From Atriophallophorus winterbourni (Eukaryota; Platyhelminthes; Trematoda; Plagiorchiida; Microphallidae): a DNA stretch of 64,000 bases. The stretch spans positions 186,001 to 250,000 of the forward strand of contig JACCGJ010000269.1 in the NCBI GenBank assembly GCA_013407085.1, given 5' to 3'. Below are positions 45,489-57,036 of this stretch, piece by piece (the stretch's first letter is position 1; every line of letters begins with the position of its first letter). A program made the position numbers and the translations under genes. The notes beneath the pieces are model-generated. The model was not told the DNA's origin and did not search any database. It was given only the letters and a program-made list of their open reading frames with translations.

Positions 45489-47693
45489 GTAAATCATAGA
45501 ACATTCTATACCATACGTCCCCAGCAATATCCCGTGACTTCCTACCTCTAAATCGATCAAAGTTGGGTTTAAATGTTATAATTTATAGTCTGCACCGACT
45601 TATTTGCTGAGCTTTATATCTAATCCACAGCTTACTATGTTGATTATTATCGATCCCAAGTAAAAGTACCCACTGCCAAAGACGCATCGTGTTTTTATGA
45701 CATTCCAATTGATGTAATATTCCCAGACTACCTAGGCTAGTTCGAACATGTGGATCTTGTTTTGGTATACATTTTCATCATGATGCTACCTTTGTTAGTT
45801 ACCGTTACTGGTTGATGCCGTTAGCTTCTGGATGTAACATTACTCATAGCGGTAAACTGTTATCGCTACCACCAACCGTCGTTTCTGCACAGGAGCATCA
45901 ACCCTCTTTTATCACCTTTCACACTTGGTCCTTCTGGCATATAGTTCACATCACCACACTCTCGGCTTGTAGCTTCACTAACCTCAAAGTGTACATGGTT
46001 GTTTTATGGTGCAGTATTCTGTACTGCGCAGGTGACACCGTGCTAAATTAGTATGCCTCCGATACAGAGCTGCATGTGGAACCACACTGAAATCGCACTG
46101 CCATTTTATCTTTGAATTATCTGTCTACGTATGGAGAACCTGGAAGTGCCATCAATGGCTGCACGCTAACCTCAAGATTGTGATTTCACATGATGTAATA
46201 AATCCTGTTGTTTGTGTACTCAACGTTATTATTAATATTAAATGGTAGACCTTTGTTCCGTACACGATACCGCATAGTCAGAGACTGCGCGTGCGCTGAG
46301 GTACTGTCATGCTACATAGACCTAGACAGGTAGAGGTAAAAGATGGAAGGTGGCAGTGAGACTCCCACTTGTTTCCGAATTCAGCGTACTACCGTTGGCA
46401 AATCAATTTTGCACGGTGCTTCCCGGGTAGTAGAAAAGTACTGCACGATTACACATAGTGCGATGTTTTCAACTTTAATCTTGCTAATTTGATTTCGGTG
46501 TTCGCAGACGTACAGTGTTTAGTTTTCTACTGATTTTCGCATCCGCAACAGCTACTTGTCTGTAATTTTCAAGTCTAACATTTATCCATTCGCTTTTCCG
46601 GACAAAAATCGACCCATCGGGATTTTACCGCAGGCTTTCTTTCGACGTCCGCATTTATCGTAATGTGTGATTTTCCGACATCCTAGCTCAACTATTAATA
46701 GTTCAATACGCATTTGATTTACTTTGCTTCTTTGGTATATGGCCGGTAACCAAATAAGGATACAGTGTACGCTTTTATAGAATTGCACCAACGCAATCGA
46801 ATTAGACAACAAGTTCATCATCACAGACAGCATTATACCCGCAGCATGTAGCGAGTGCTTAACTGCCATACAACCATGAAAAAAGTAAAATCCTACAGGA
46901 TGCGGAACGGTGGTACTTAAATAGCTATGGATTCCATAGAAGAGTAATCGCAAACAAACTGATGTGAGGTGCCTACACCTCGAATGAAACATGCATTCAA
47001 TCAAGTTTCGTAGAGCCACATCGGCACGCAAGCTTTCTTGCGGCTTTCAATACCATGCATTATAACACTTGACAACATACAAGGCTAACCAAACTCTCCA
47101 AGTGTAAACCGTGGCAGATCACGATTTCTGGATATATCCGGAAGCGTAACTAGCAACTGTGATATCTGCTCGCGAGGACCCCAGCCAGGAAGACGTGCTC
47201 AGCCGACTTTCGGAAGGGTTTGACAATTCCGGTTAAATCGCAATTTGTAACGCTATCTTCAATTCATCTAGTTGTTACAACTGTGTTTTGAAATAGTGTT
47301 CTCCGAGAGTCCGATAGTTGTTTATGATGTTCCGTATTCAAGCCAAATGACGCTCGATTGCATCCTAGGCTACAAATATTGTTATTATTGTTATTCTAGA
47401 TGAGTGTGTTTTCATTTTTAGGTCGGCATTGCTAAAAACTTCCAGTTTTGTTAATTCAGGTTTTGTTCTGGACACTACACTCTGTTATCTCTCGCCATTG
47501 TTTACTCCGCTCGTCCTCGGCTCATTCATGTAGATTAATGATCACTTGAAACGTTATGCTCAACGTTTTGTACGCATAGCTGTCCTATTCAAACTCCCGG
47601 TGTGTCTGCTGTAAGCTGCGCTTCCTCCGTAACTTGCTTCCAACTTCCTTTTTTGAATCTAATCTCACCATATGCATCACTTCTCCGTTAAAG
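45489..47693. other. Long intron between B6 and B7 with SINE-like pieces
   Basis: A plus left block lies at about 46025-46110 and a minus copy at about 46262-46420. No B unit is found. A minus-strand frame at 47031-46582 has no domain and is probably chance. Confidence 0.4.
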
Positions 47694-47884
47694 GGACTGC
47701 CAACATACTCGGGAGCAATCTAGAAAAGGTGTAGGCACTTATTGGTACGTAAGAAGCATCGTGTTTCTAAGCTTTCAATTGTAGTTCCAGTGAGCTAATA
47801 TGGGAATCGACGGATAATAATCCTCCAGAATGGAAAATCGCCGTGTTAAGCATCGAGCACGTATCTTCGCGCGGACAGTTCAAG
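47694..47884 (+). CDS. Alternative unit B7, MAM-like second half
   Basis: The parts are 47694-47744 and 47785-47884, with a 40-nt intron. The loop is CQHTREQSRKGVGTYC, then SELIWEST, EWKIAVLSI and RGQFK. The loop is strongly basic and lacks the usual T-G. The acceptor GTTAAAG|G has a weak pyrimidine tract, so inclusion may be poor. Confidence 0.75.
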
Positions 47885-48018
47885 GTTCGATTTCCACTCA
47901 TTCTGTTTGGTGTAGTGAAGCATTCGGTTGTTGTATGTGTTTGGTTGTCTTCGTTCATTTCTTGCTCTCCTCTTCATGGTTTATTGATTAATGCTCACCA
48001 CGGCTACACTATTTACAG

Positions 48019-48217
48019 AGCTTGCCAAAAAACAACTGTACAAAACACTGGTCAGCAAGCCATTTTGTGGTAGGTATTCCGCCTGTTCACGTTTCTAACG
48101 CTCAGTGCGAATGATCCCATTTGGACATCCTCGGAGCGTATGCCAAAGCTGAACACCTGGCATAGCGCCTCGGTAGACTTATCGCTGAGTTCGAATGCCG
48201 AATCTAGAGACTACAAG
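48019..48217 (+). CDS. Alternative unit B8, MAM-like second half
   Basis: The parts are 48019-48069 and 48106-48217, with a 36-nt intron. The loop is CQKTTVQNTGQQAILC, then NDPIWTSS, TWHSASVDL and SRDYK. The second part is 112 nt, the longest in the cluster. Confidence 0.84.
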
Positions 48218-48353
48218 GTATGCTCATGCTATATAAGCATTGGTTTGTTTGTGTTCGTGTGTTGATTAGCTACACCTTGAACGCTCTCATCGTCTCAATT
48301 CTCATATGTGTCAGTTTTCCGTTTCATCTTGTTCCGATTTTTCTCGGTTTCAG

Positions 48354-48612
48354 TTCTTGTGAGCAGGGAAAGCATCACCGAACCGGTGAATTGGCGACAA
48401 TATGGTAGGCGTCGCATAAACAGTGTGTTTGCGTGTGTGTGTGTTGCTTTTCGTTCCACCAACCGAAGTGGTAGCAGTCAGTCATCTGTTGCTCTTACCT
48501 TAGCACGAACGAGCCGCTCTGGAATGCGCACTCAACTAGTCTCGCTGCGGGCTCAACTTGGTATGACGCATCGATCTCGCTTGACACGGGAACCTCAACG
48601 TCAGATTTCAAG
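48354..48612 (+). CDS. Alternative unit B9, MAM-like second half
   Basis: The parts are 48354-48404 and 48504-48612. The loop is CEQGKHHRTGELATIC, then NEPLWNAH, TWYDASISL and TSDFK. Its internal intron is 99 nt, the only one above 52 nt among the B units. A longer frame crossing the intron in another register is a shadow. Confidence 0.82.
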
Positions 48613-48944
48613 GTAGAATAATGCTTGATTAATGAGTAAACGCTTGTCACCGGTCGCTAGTTATCCCATAGATGCAAGTGTTGTCTTAATGTCATTCATA
48701 TTAATGCGATGGCTTTCGGCACTCATGGATCTATATATTCTAACCATCACTCCACATTTTTAGGCTCACAGAACTTGCTCTCGCCGTTTATACGGGCTGA
48801 ATTCCCACAGAAGTTATAGGGAACGTATGGGGAAAGTGAACACACATGTTGTTTCGTCTATACGCATTTATATACCGGTTGTCTTCTTGTGTGTTTGACC
48901 AGCATTTGCCAAGTCAATCTAATCTGATTTGCCATCGGTATCCA

Positions 48945-49090
48945 GTTGCACACGAAAGCACACGAGTCTCACTACGATTATCTTATGTTCTCTTTTTATA
49001 ACTGTCTTAACCTGATCAACTTGAAAATATCTTAGCCAACGTGCAGTCTCTGACTATGAGGCACTTCCTTTATCCAGGTTTGTGATTTCG
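48945..49090 (+). repeat. SINE-like repeat S copy
   Basis: It holds GAGTCTCACTACGAT, a diverged CTTAACCTGATCAACTTGAA, and TCTTAGCCAACGTGCAGTCT. It lies in the B9-B10 intron. Confidence 0.6.
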
Positions 49091-50164
49091 AAAATTATGA
49101 AGATCGATCACCCGTTAGGTCTATCTGTCTGTGCCAGCTCGTGAAACAAGCTGAGCAAAATGCCTTAACGAGTAACCTGGTTATACTTGGGACAGTCGCT
49201 GTAATTTGCCCGGTAGCCACGCACTTCCACTCTACTGTTGTTAATTAATCTAAGAGATGTCACACGATTACTTATTAGTTAGTCATTAGTTTGGACACAC
49301 GGATTTTGATATTTGAAAACCACCGTCGACCTACCGTTTTACGAGCTTTCATTGCGTGTGTATGATTGGTGATTGAGGTGTACACATATAAAACGACTGT
49401 TTGATCCCTTCCCTGACTTAAATGGCTCCTTATTTTCTCTTCATCTTTTCCTGTATTTTTGGGTTACCATTGCATAGAAGTCAGGACTATATGCTTCTCC
49501 GTTCAGGTAGTGCTGTTTATGATCATGATAAATAATTGTTTCTATTCTGAATTTCGACTTCTTCCGCTTCTGCAATGTTCATTTCTTATTTTCCCCTCAT
49601 AGTGTGTGTGTAAACATTATCAAACTTCTCATGAGCGTGCAAGATTAAATTGTACGCAAACATCAATTGCATGCTTTTTGTTGTTAAGATTGCGTTCCAT
49701 ACTTCGCGTCCACATGTTTTTTGTTCGTGCCGACGCCTGATTAAACACCCGTGACCTTAAAGTTTAAACTTATTTCATACCGTCCAACTGTTTCATGGCT
49801 GACAAGACGTGCGCAGTACCTTTTGCAGCTCAGGTCACCTCGTGTTAAACTGGTTGTCATTGGTTTCGGGCTGCTATTATTGTTTTCTTGAATTTGCATC
49901 AACGTTACACAATCTCATACCCGCGACACATTTCCAGACTTCTGACTCGTGGTTTTGATACATCGTGTGGAAATAATAATAGCAATCCGCACGAAACCCA
50001 CGGAGAACGGAACAATCCTCGTTATATTTCGGTTCCCTCGAAATTCTAGCTTTATGATGTACTGATTAAGTTTCAAACAATCTTCAACAGTTGTATCCAC
50101 CCACGGATTTGCAGTACTTCAGTATTTTTGCCAGCAACACCTTGGCAAATTTATTTACCATCCG

Positions 50165-50315
50165 TACTGAGCTGCATGACAGAAAAACACCCTAGTTTCC
50201 ATACCATTTTCACTTTCTTATATTTGTCTTAGCCGGACAACTTGACAGTATCTTAGCCCATTTGCGGTCTCTGATTGCATTGCACTTTGTCTGGATCTGG
50301 CTTGTTATTCCATAC
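50165..50315 (+). repeat. SINE-like repeat S copy
   Basis: It holds GTACTGAGCTGCATGACAGA, AACTTGACAGTATCTTAGCC and CTTTGTCTGGATCTGGCTTG. It lies in the B9-B10 intron, 0.5 kb before B10. Confidence 0.65.
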
Positions 50316-50812
50316 AAGTTCTTATCCTCAAAAATTTCCACGTGTTCCTTATGCGTTCTTCGTTCTTTGGTGAATAACAACATGTCTTCTCACGCACCCA
50401 TCCCATTCAGCATTTTGTTCCCCAACGCCTCGTGTTTTCAATCGATTCATTAAATTTCATTGATCTTCTTGTTTTCTAAGTGTTCAAAAACCGTTCTACC
50501 ATCTTCTTTGCACCAAAACCTTTAAATCGACCCAGAACGTATCAATAGGTTAAAAATGTTTCGTTTGTAACCACACACCTATCTTGATGTTTTCGCGACT
50601 GTTGACGTGAAATGTGTTGTCGCAACACTGACGGTCATGACGGTGCCAGTTCGTTGTTGGTTTTGCTTTCTCCACTTTCTTCCAAACAACGTCCGCCACC
50701 CCGTGCATCATATTCACTCAAATTGTTTTCCGTATTCTCACTTTTCCTTGCGAAAGTCACACGCGTTCCAACTTCATTAAATCAACCCATTTGTTTTCCC
50801 CCTTGAAACCAG

Positions 50813-51014
50813 CTCTTGCCAAGAAGATGTTGGCATGCAAACGGGACTTGTCTCCTTAGTTTGGTAGGTGATTCACATCGCTCGTTTTCTAATCCACTCT
50901 AACCACAGCGCGAACGATTTGTTGTGGAATGCATCGACCAGCACCGTTCACTCAACTGCGAACCACCAATGGCTAACCGCATTGGTTTCAGTAGACTCGA
51001 CAAGCGATTACAAG
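50813..51014 (+). CDS. Alternative unit B10, MAM-like second half
   Basis: The parts are 50813-50863 and 50909-51014, with a 45-nt intron. The loop is CQEDVGMQTGLVSLVC, then NDLLWNAS, QWLTALVSV and TSDYK. It lies 2.2 kb after B9, with SINE-like copies between. Confidence 0.84.
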
Positions 51015-51250
51015 GTGCGTCACATCCAACGGGTAATCCTAGTGCAGAGTTAACCAACCTTAACAACACCGCTTTTGCGGTTTAGCTTAACCTTAATGCT
51101 TAACAAAACGGTGCCCTCATGCTTTAGTAACTAATCCTCCAGGTACAGATGCGTTTGCTTGCGCTCATTTCCAACAATCTCTAACCCTTTTCGCTTTGAG
51201 TTGGTTTGCTCAAATTTATGCGTGAACCTCTCCTAATTGATTTGTTACAG

Positions 51251-51436
51251 ATCATGTCGGGCTCAAGTTAACAATCCGAATTCCTCGAGTGTTGGTGTTT
51301 TCTGGTAATCTTGTCTTTGTTAGCTCTACGAATTAGTTCTTCTGAGGTCATGTGGCGCTCCTCTGTACAAAAAGCAAATTCCCAGCTATGGAAATCCGTT
51401 TCCGTGGACCTGCCCGTTAGCGATGCCGATTTCAAG
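51251..51436 (+). CDS. Alternative unit B11, MAM-like second half, loop longer by one residue
   Basis: The parts are 51251-51304 (54 nt) and 51337-51436, with a 32-nt intron, the shortest seen. The loop is CRAQVNNPNSSSVGVFC, that is Cys-X15-Cys. It continues SEVMWRSS, LWKSVSVDL and DADFK. The AG at 51323 would place stops in frame, so the later AG at 51336 is the working acceptor. Confidence 0.8.
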
Positions 51437-51524
51437 GTCAGCTTTTATGCAATAGGTCATCAACACGCTTATCTCGTTCGCCTGATATCTGTCCATGTTA
51501 TTGTACTTTGCAATCCATGCGATG

Positions 51525-51720
51525 GTATGGTACGATATGAAATCACAAGTCTGATCCATGCAAAGTGCCGCACAGTCAGACACTGTACGTGGGCTAAGAC
51601 ACTGTCAGGTTGCCCAGGCCTAGACAGATATGATATAGAAAATAAAACAGGAAATGGTAGTGAGACTCCAGTCTGTTTCAGCATGCAGCTCACTACCTGT
51701 GGCCAATCAATTTAGCAATC
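51525..51720 (-). repeat. SINE-like repeat S copy, nearly complete
   Basis: It begins GGTATGGTACGATATGAAAT and passes through CACAGTCAGACACTGTACGT, GGTTGCCCAGGCCTAGACAG and AGTGAGACTCCAGTCTGTTT. It starts 90 nt after B11. Confidence 0.75.
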
Positions 51721-52407
51721 AATCCATACGATATTCGATTTCGTCTTACAAACCTTCAACTCCGATTGCGTCCTTAACTGTGCACATATTTTCCAGATGT
51801 AACACACACACTTGGAATTTGCGTGCTCTGCTACATGCCACCAAATGGTTTGTATGTGGAGGCTTAGTCCCATCTTGTTGCGTGATGTACGTTGCTTCGG
51901 TTGTTTGGATCAGTGGATGTTCGGCTGGAGTGTCGTAGTTGTGCTAGTTTGAGATTTACGGATAACTGTTGAATGGATTCCCTTCACTCTTACCCGATTT
52001 CCTAGATCACCAAGGCTGTCACTGACCCATTTCATCGGTGCGTATCTACCACCATCTACTTTGTGAAAACGCTACCATTTATTTGCTACTAGCGTGAAAA
52101 TATCTTTCCTGGTTCCATCAACTAAAGTCTGTCACTTGATTTGTTTGAATCTCGCCCAGTTTACTTTCTCAATTTTCCCTGGTTAAATTGATAACCAGTT
52201 CTCCTTTTTGCGATCAGCTTCTTTATAACCGTTTGATTCACGTTCCACTGCGCTCTGCCAAGCAATACCATTTTCGAATCCAGTGTTTCTCTCGCGTTTC
52301 TAGATTGCCCAATGATTTGATTCGATTTACTCGCGCCGTTTACAATTCAAAGTACACATGAGGCTTTCAAACCAAACGTTTTATTTGTTCATCTCTTCCT
52401 TTCTGTA

Positions 52408-52665
52408 GTGATCACACATCATAATATTTGCCTCATTAAAGTCACAAACGGGGATACATTCACTGGAAACTTATTATGCACTTCGTTCATGTACTCATTT
52501 TGGATGCATGTTGCGTGCGATCAAATGTTGAACATCGCATCGAAATGTAACATTTTACGTGCCACAAAATTTAAAATTCTGCTAACAGAATGCCGCCACA
52601 ATTGTCTCGATCAATTGAAATGTTCGGTTCGGACGAAAAATGAATCCCTCATCGACTCGTCGTGA
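52408..52665 (+). other. Open Cys-containing segment of unknown status
   Basis: The frame includes CDQMLNIASKC and ECRHNCLDQLKCSV. The Cys spacing faintly recalls PAN/apple modules, but the frame has no convincing splice borders and does not match the B units. It may be a chance frame or a separate exon. Confidence 0.2.
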
Positions 52666-53589
52666 TCAGACTTCGATAATCCAATGTTTACCATTTTGAA
52701 GGTCATTGCTACAATAAATGCTTATGTTACAACAACTGTCACCGATGGGATTCATTTTCCGTTCCCTGAAAGAAGTATTTTCATTGCTGGAACTGAACTG
52801 CTCTTATCGTCTCGGTATTTTTTTATCAGTGTGGTGAACAGACAAGTGGCATTTCGCAGTAGTCTTTCTAGAGTTAAGTCCACTGACTTTACTAGAATCA
52901 AACATGTCATGTAACCCTGTTTCTGTTCACCTTACTTGGACTCATCATCTCAACTCACTACTTGATAAAGTTCGTAAGCTTTCACGTGTTTGACGGAAAT
53001 GCGTCCAAATGAGCATTTTCGTAGGCGCTTTTTGTCTTCCATCTCTCGGCGGTAAGTCTAAACTTATTTCTCACTTCATCTTCTCTTATAGATTACCTCT
53101 AATTTTGTATTGTTCACCGGCTATAATGCCGGCACCTCTTGTGTTGCTCAGATTTTGTATCAAAATCATTTCACGCGCGAGCTCTGTTTCTTATGAGGAC
53201 ATTCTAGAAATAATCTTGAAGCAGAAACGTTTCATCCTGCGATCGATTTAGTGATATTATTCTCATTGATACTTCCCACCAGCTGCGTGGCCATCTCCTT
53301 AAAAGATCAATCAAATTACAGCATGTTGTCTTCTAACAAGTCTTATATCGTTGGTCGTTTTAACCCAATTGCATCAAGTTAACGTGGCCCAAAGAAACTT
53401 CTCATTAAAGTATTAAGGTCAAACTTATCTCACCGATATTATATGCATATCTTTATCTTTGCGTGACTTTGTTCGGTTCTTTCAACATTAGTCTTCAGCT
53501 GAACTTTCGAAAATTGTCGAATAAAGCTTCGCCCTTCTTTTGTTTATCGACGACCTGCCATTATATCCTTCCACATTATCCTCTAATAA

Positions 53590-53695
53590 GTATCTGTCTA
53601 GGTCTGGACAACCTGACAGTCTCTTAGCCCACGTGCAGTCTCTGACTGTGAAGCACTTTGCCTGGATCAGGCTTGTGATTTCATTCATACATACG
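53590..53695 (+). repeat. SINE-like repeat S copy, right block
   Basis: It reads TGTCTAGGTCTGGACAACCT, CACGTGCAGTCTCTGACTGT and GATCAGGCTTGTGATTTCAT. It lies in the intron before the dead unit B12. Confidence 0.7.
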
Positions 53696-54236
53696 CACTG
53701 TTGAGTGCAAGCTACGAGTTTCACGGCCAAAAATATTTTCTATCCATTTGTCCTCATGGAGAACCAACAAGAAGTCCATTAAGTAATCCTTTTGATGATT
53801 ACCGATTTGGGTTTTCGTGTCTCCTATTGGTCGCGTTCAGACAAATTCTCAGGTGGACCATAGATGCCAACACTTCCCAAATCACAAAATCTCGTATGTA
53901 CTGGGACTCGCGACATTAATTTCTCTTCCTGTTTTCGTCTCTTTTCTAATGGATAATACCGGTTTCCAGACAAGAATGGGTTTCACTTGGAGTGACTCGT
54001 TCCAGTTTTGACTGTTCTTTCAAATAACGGCGCAAATTGCAAGATTTTTTCCAAAACATAAAGATTTATTTTTTTCAAGGTTTCTCTGTGTTTGGAGGAT
54101 CACACAGAAGTTCCGAGCTCAGTCAGGATGCTGCTTTCTCCCATGCCTTTGTCGATTATCTGCCACCCCAAAGTCTTGTCTTACTCGCTTTTTCATTTCT
54201 TCACACTACACTTGTTTTGATTGTCCGTCACATCTC

Positions 54237-54411
54237 TATACCCCGATTGCCAGTTCCTACCGTCATGTGCTTGGCGTCGGTTATTTGGTAAGATTGTGGG
54301 CTAGTTATAATCCTGTTTAATGCGAATGAACCATTGTGGAAATAAGACACCACCACATCCACGAACTGACGATCAGTTGCCGTCTCGATCGGTGAAGTGT
54401 CTGACTATAAG
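54237..54411 (+). pseudogene. Dead unit B12, MAM-like second half
   Basis: Both donor sites survive (TTTG|GTAAGA at 54288 and TATAAG|GTTTGT at 54412). The ends SVIC and SDYK also survive, as does NEPLWK. The first part has no AG at the expected start and no first Cys. The second part has AA instead of AG before 54321 and in-frame TAA and TGA after the LW. It is clearly homologous but cannot be spliced or translated. Confidence 0.75.
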
Positions 54412-54965
54412 GTTTGTATTGCTTTTCTCCATACAAAGCGTGTGCCCTTGCACCCCTACTTCAATCGTGCTCCCTCGTTCTTTTCACATTATCAGTGTTC
54501 TTGTTCTTTCTACTTCTTTAATGCCATCTATTGATCTGTCTATTTCTTTATGCATCTGTCTATAGCAGATACTGATTTTTAATGTCATACGCTCGGGACA
54601 CCATGATTTCCGAATATCTGGCAATGCTACAAAGGCTATCGAAGCTTAAGCAAATACACACTTAGACGGAGTGGCGATTCAGGAAGGAAAAAGCTTCTAA
54701 TACCTATCTCTCGACATAGTTTTTGTACGAAGCGAACCTATACCTGATCCCAATACTCACATCTATTTATTCAAGTCTTCTTGTATTGCTCTCTACCCTT
54801 CTTACAACGCGACGGCCGATGTGTTGTTTAGTTTAACGTCTGCGCCTTGTCTGCGACTAATTTTGTCTGCATGTCTGTTGTTCAGTTGAGCTCTCTTCTC
54901 CTTTTTCCTTTCTCTATCTTTGCTCAATTACATCCGGTCTCGCGTTTCATTTGCTCGTCATTTAG

Positions 54966-55148
54966 CTCTTGTCGCACAGATATTGACGCCAAAACTGGTC
55001 TTCCTTCGGTTATTTGGTAAGCGATCCACTCTAGTCGAATTCTTCATATAGTGCCAACGAGCCTATTTGGACTGCCAATGGTCCTTTGCATGTTAAAGAC
55101 GGTTGGAACTCGGCCAGCATCATGCTGGATGCTTCCTCGGACTACAAG
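54966..55148 (+). CDS. Alternative unit B13, MAM-like second half
   Basis: The parts are 54966-55016 and 55052-55148, with a 35-nt intron. The loop is CRTDIDAKTGLPSVIC, then NEPIWTAN, GWNSASIML and SSDYK. It is the closest intact relative of the dead unit B12, sharing the SVI end of the loop. Confidence 0.84.
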
Positions 55149-56353
55149 GTGGGCGTCCACAAAACCGTCGTATATTACATCGGTTTACGAAGGTTGTTTC
55201 AGAGTATTACGCCCAAGTTTGTACTAAGTGGCATTATGTCAGTCGGCTTTAAGGCAGATTTTCTTTTTCATATTACACACATTGAATTATGCATCGAAAA
55301 TTGACTGCATGAGGTAAGAACCATCGCTACTACGTCACGTTACACACAACCGAGAGTTCGTTTCAATTCCATTATTTTTAAATCGTTCTTAGTTTTATAT
55401 TTTAAACCTTGACTATCTGAATTATTACAAGCCATCAGCCTGTGCAGTGCTACTTATATTCATGCTGGTGGATTCATACCTGCATATACACAAACGGGTA
55501 CATGCATAATTACTACTTATAAACACCGACACATTCTTTCACACTGTCTGTCTTACGCATATTAATAATCTGCTCATGTATGCACACACCCACACAAACG
55601 GGTCTTCCTGTGCCTCAACTCAAACTCTAATCCCGTAGGAAATCACATGTACGTATCTGCACGCTTCTTACCAACATGAACTGCAAGCTTTGTCCATCAA
55701 GTAATCAATAGCGATAGCCCGTATTATTATCCCAAGTCCAGTTCATTGTCTTGTTCTTCATTGAAAGCACAACAGCATAGTAGGGAGGTCAATTGGAAGC
55801 GTAACTTCATTCACTTAGCAACACGTTCTTTCGTGAGTATAAATTTTATCAATGACGCATGTTGCTGATATCCGCAAGGTTTCTCGGTGTGTGCTAAGAG
55901 CGTTTCTGATAACCGTGGCTCAGTTCCATAATCCATATAAAGTTTATGGTAAATTTGGGTCTACTTTGTTTTCGTGACATTTCACAAAAATTTGAAACTA
56001 TTTTCGAATTCTATTAAATTCGTTGAATTCCCATGAACATGACCTTTTATGTCGATACGTTATTCGCGCATCTTTCCTACCTATCGCTATCGTTCCCCGA
56101 CGTTTCACTGAACGTGATCGCAAATTCTACCGACTCATTGTGGTAATCCTCCTTGAATCTTAAAGGGGATGGATTCAACTAAGAGTGCCATAGAACCATT
56201 GAAAATATCCCCGTTGTTTTTTCCGTGTTTATAAGAGTTGTTGGATTCGCTTGCGCCTGATGTGCTTGTTGCCTACGTTCTTCCCTTCTTTCGCGTTTTC
56301 GTTTGCAGTTTAAGTGTTGTTCATTCAGCTTCAAATCTTTTTTTCATTCAAAG

Positions 56354-56549
56354 GGCTTGTAAACAGGTACAACGCGGTCAATTTGGTAGTTCATCTACCA
56401 TGTGGTAGGTTAAACACATTTAACATCTCACGTCTCCTCTCAGCGATAACGAGGGTTTATGGATGGCTGATTCTCACGCAGCCATAACATCTTCCTGGAC
56501 CTCCGCTCATGTAGAATTGAGTCAGGTCGAAAGTGATTCAGATTATAAG
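56354..56549 (+). CDS. Alternative unit B14, MAM-like second half
   Basis: The parts are 56354-56404 and 56444-56549, with a 39-nt intron. The loop is CKQVQRGQFGSSSTMC, then NEGLWMAD, SWTSAHVEL and DSDYK. The loop is Ser-rich after the conserved Gly. Confidence 0.84.
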
Positions 56550-56840
56550 GTAATTGTTTACCCTCGGCCAACTTTCGTACGTTCAGTCTATACCCTTAAT
56601 TTCCGACGTTGTCGTAGCCACTGTCCCCTTTGATTGTGCCATCATTTTATTACCATGTCTCAGCTATTGTCATCAGTGTCCCGTTGTGAGATCTGCGTAC
56701 CCTCGTATGATATTGGATCAGTCTCGTGTTTGGCTTGGTGCTGAATCACTTCTTCTCTACCACTTCCTTTCCTTTCGTTTATTTGACTTTGTGTTTTCGA
56801 TGTTCGATGTTTGTACGCTCCAATGTCTTTCGTTGAATAG

Positions 56841-57036
56841 TTCTTGCCGCAACCCTGAACCATCGGATGCAATCAATGTAGAAATGCGATGGTAGGTGGG
56901 GTTTTCCGAATCGCGTTAATTAACGCTTTTTCACAGCCTCTCTACCGTACTGTGGCGTAGCGCCAATGAGCTGTCACCCTCTTCCTGGCGATTTGCACAG
57001 ATCGATATGAATTTTCCCGATGACAAAGATTTCAAG
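56841..57036 (+). CDS. Alternative unit B15, MAM-like second half
   Basis: The parts are 56841-56891 and 56937-57036, with a 45-nt intron. The loop is CRNPEPSDAINVEMRC, with no T-G, then STVLWRSA, SWRFAQIDM and DKDFK. It is only 291 nt after B14. Confidence 0.82.

Noticed and set aside
46582..47031. Minus-strand gene in cluster B
   Set aside because: The frame has no domain, no splice or promoter context, and its composition fits non-coding sequence.
51305..51336. Acceptor TTGTTAG at 51323 for B11
   Set aside because: It would bring TAG and TGA in frame; the next AG at 51336 gives Cys and an open frame.
52408..52665. PAN/apple domain exon
   Set aside because: Only Cys spacing is suggestive; no splice borders or other PAN features are seen.
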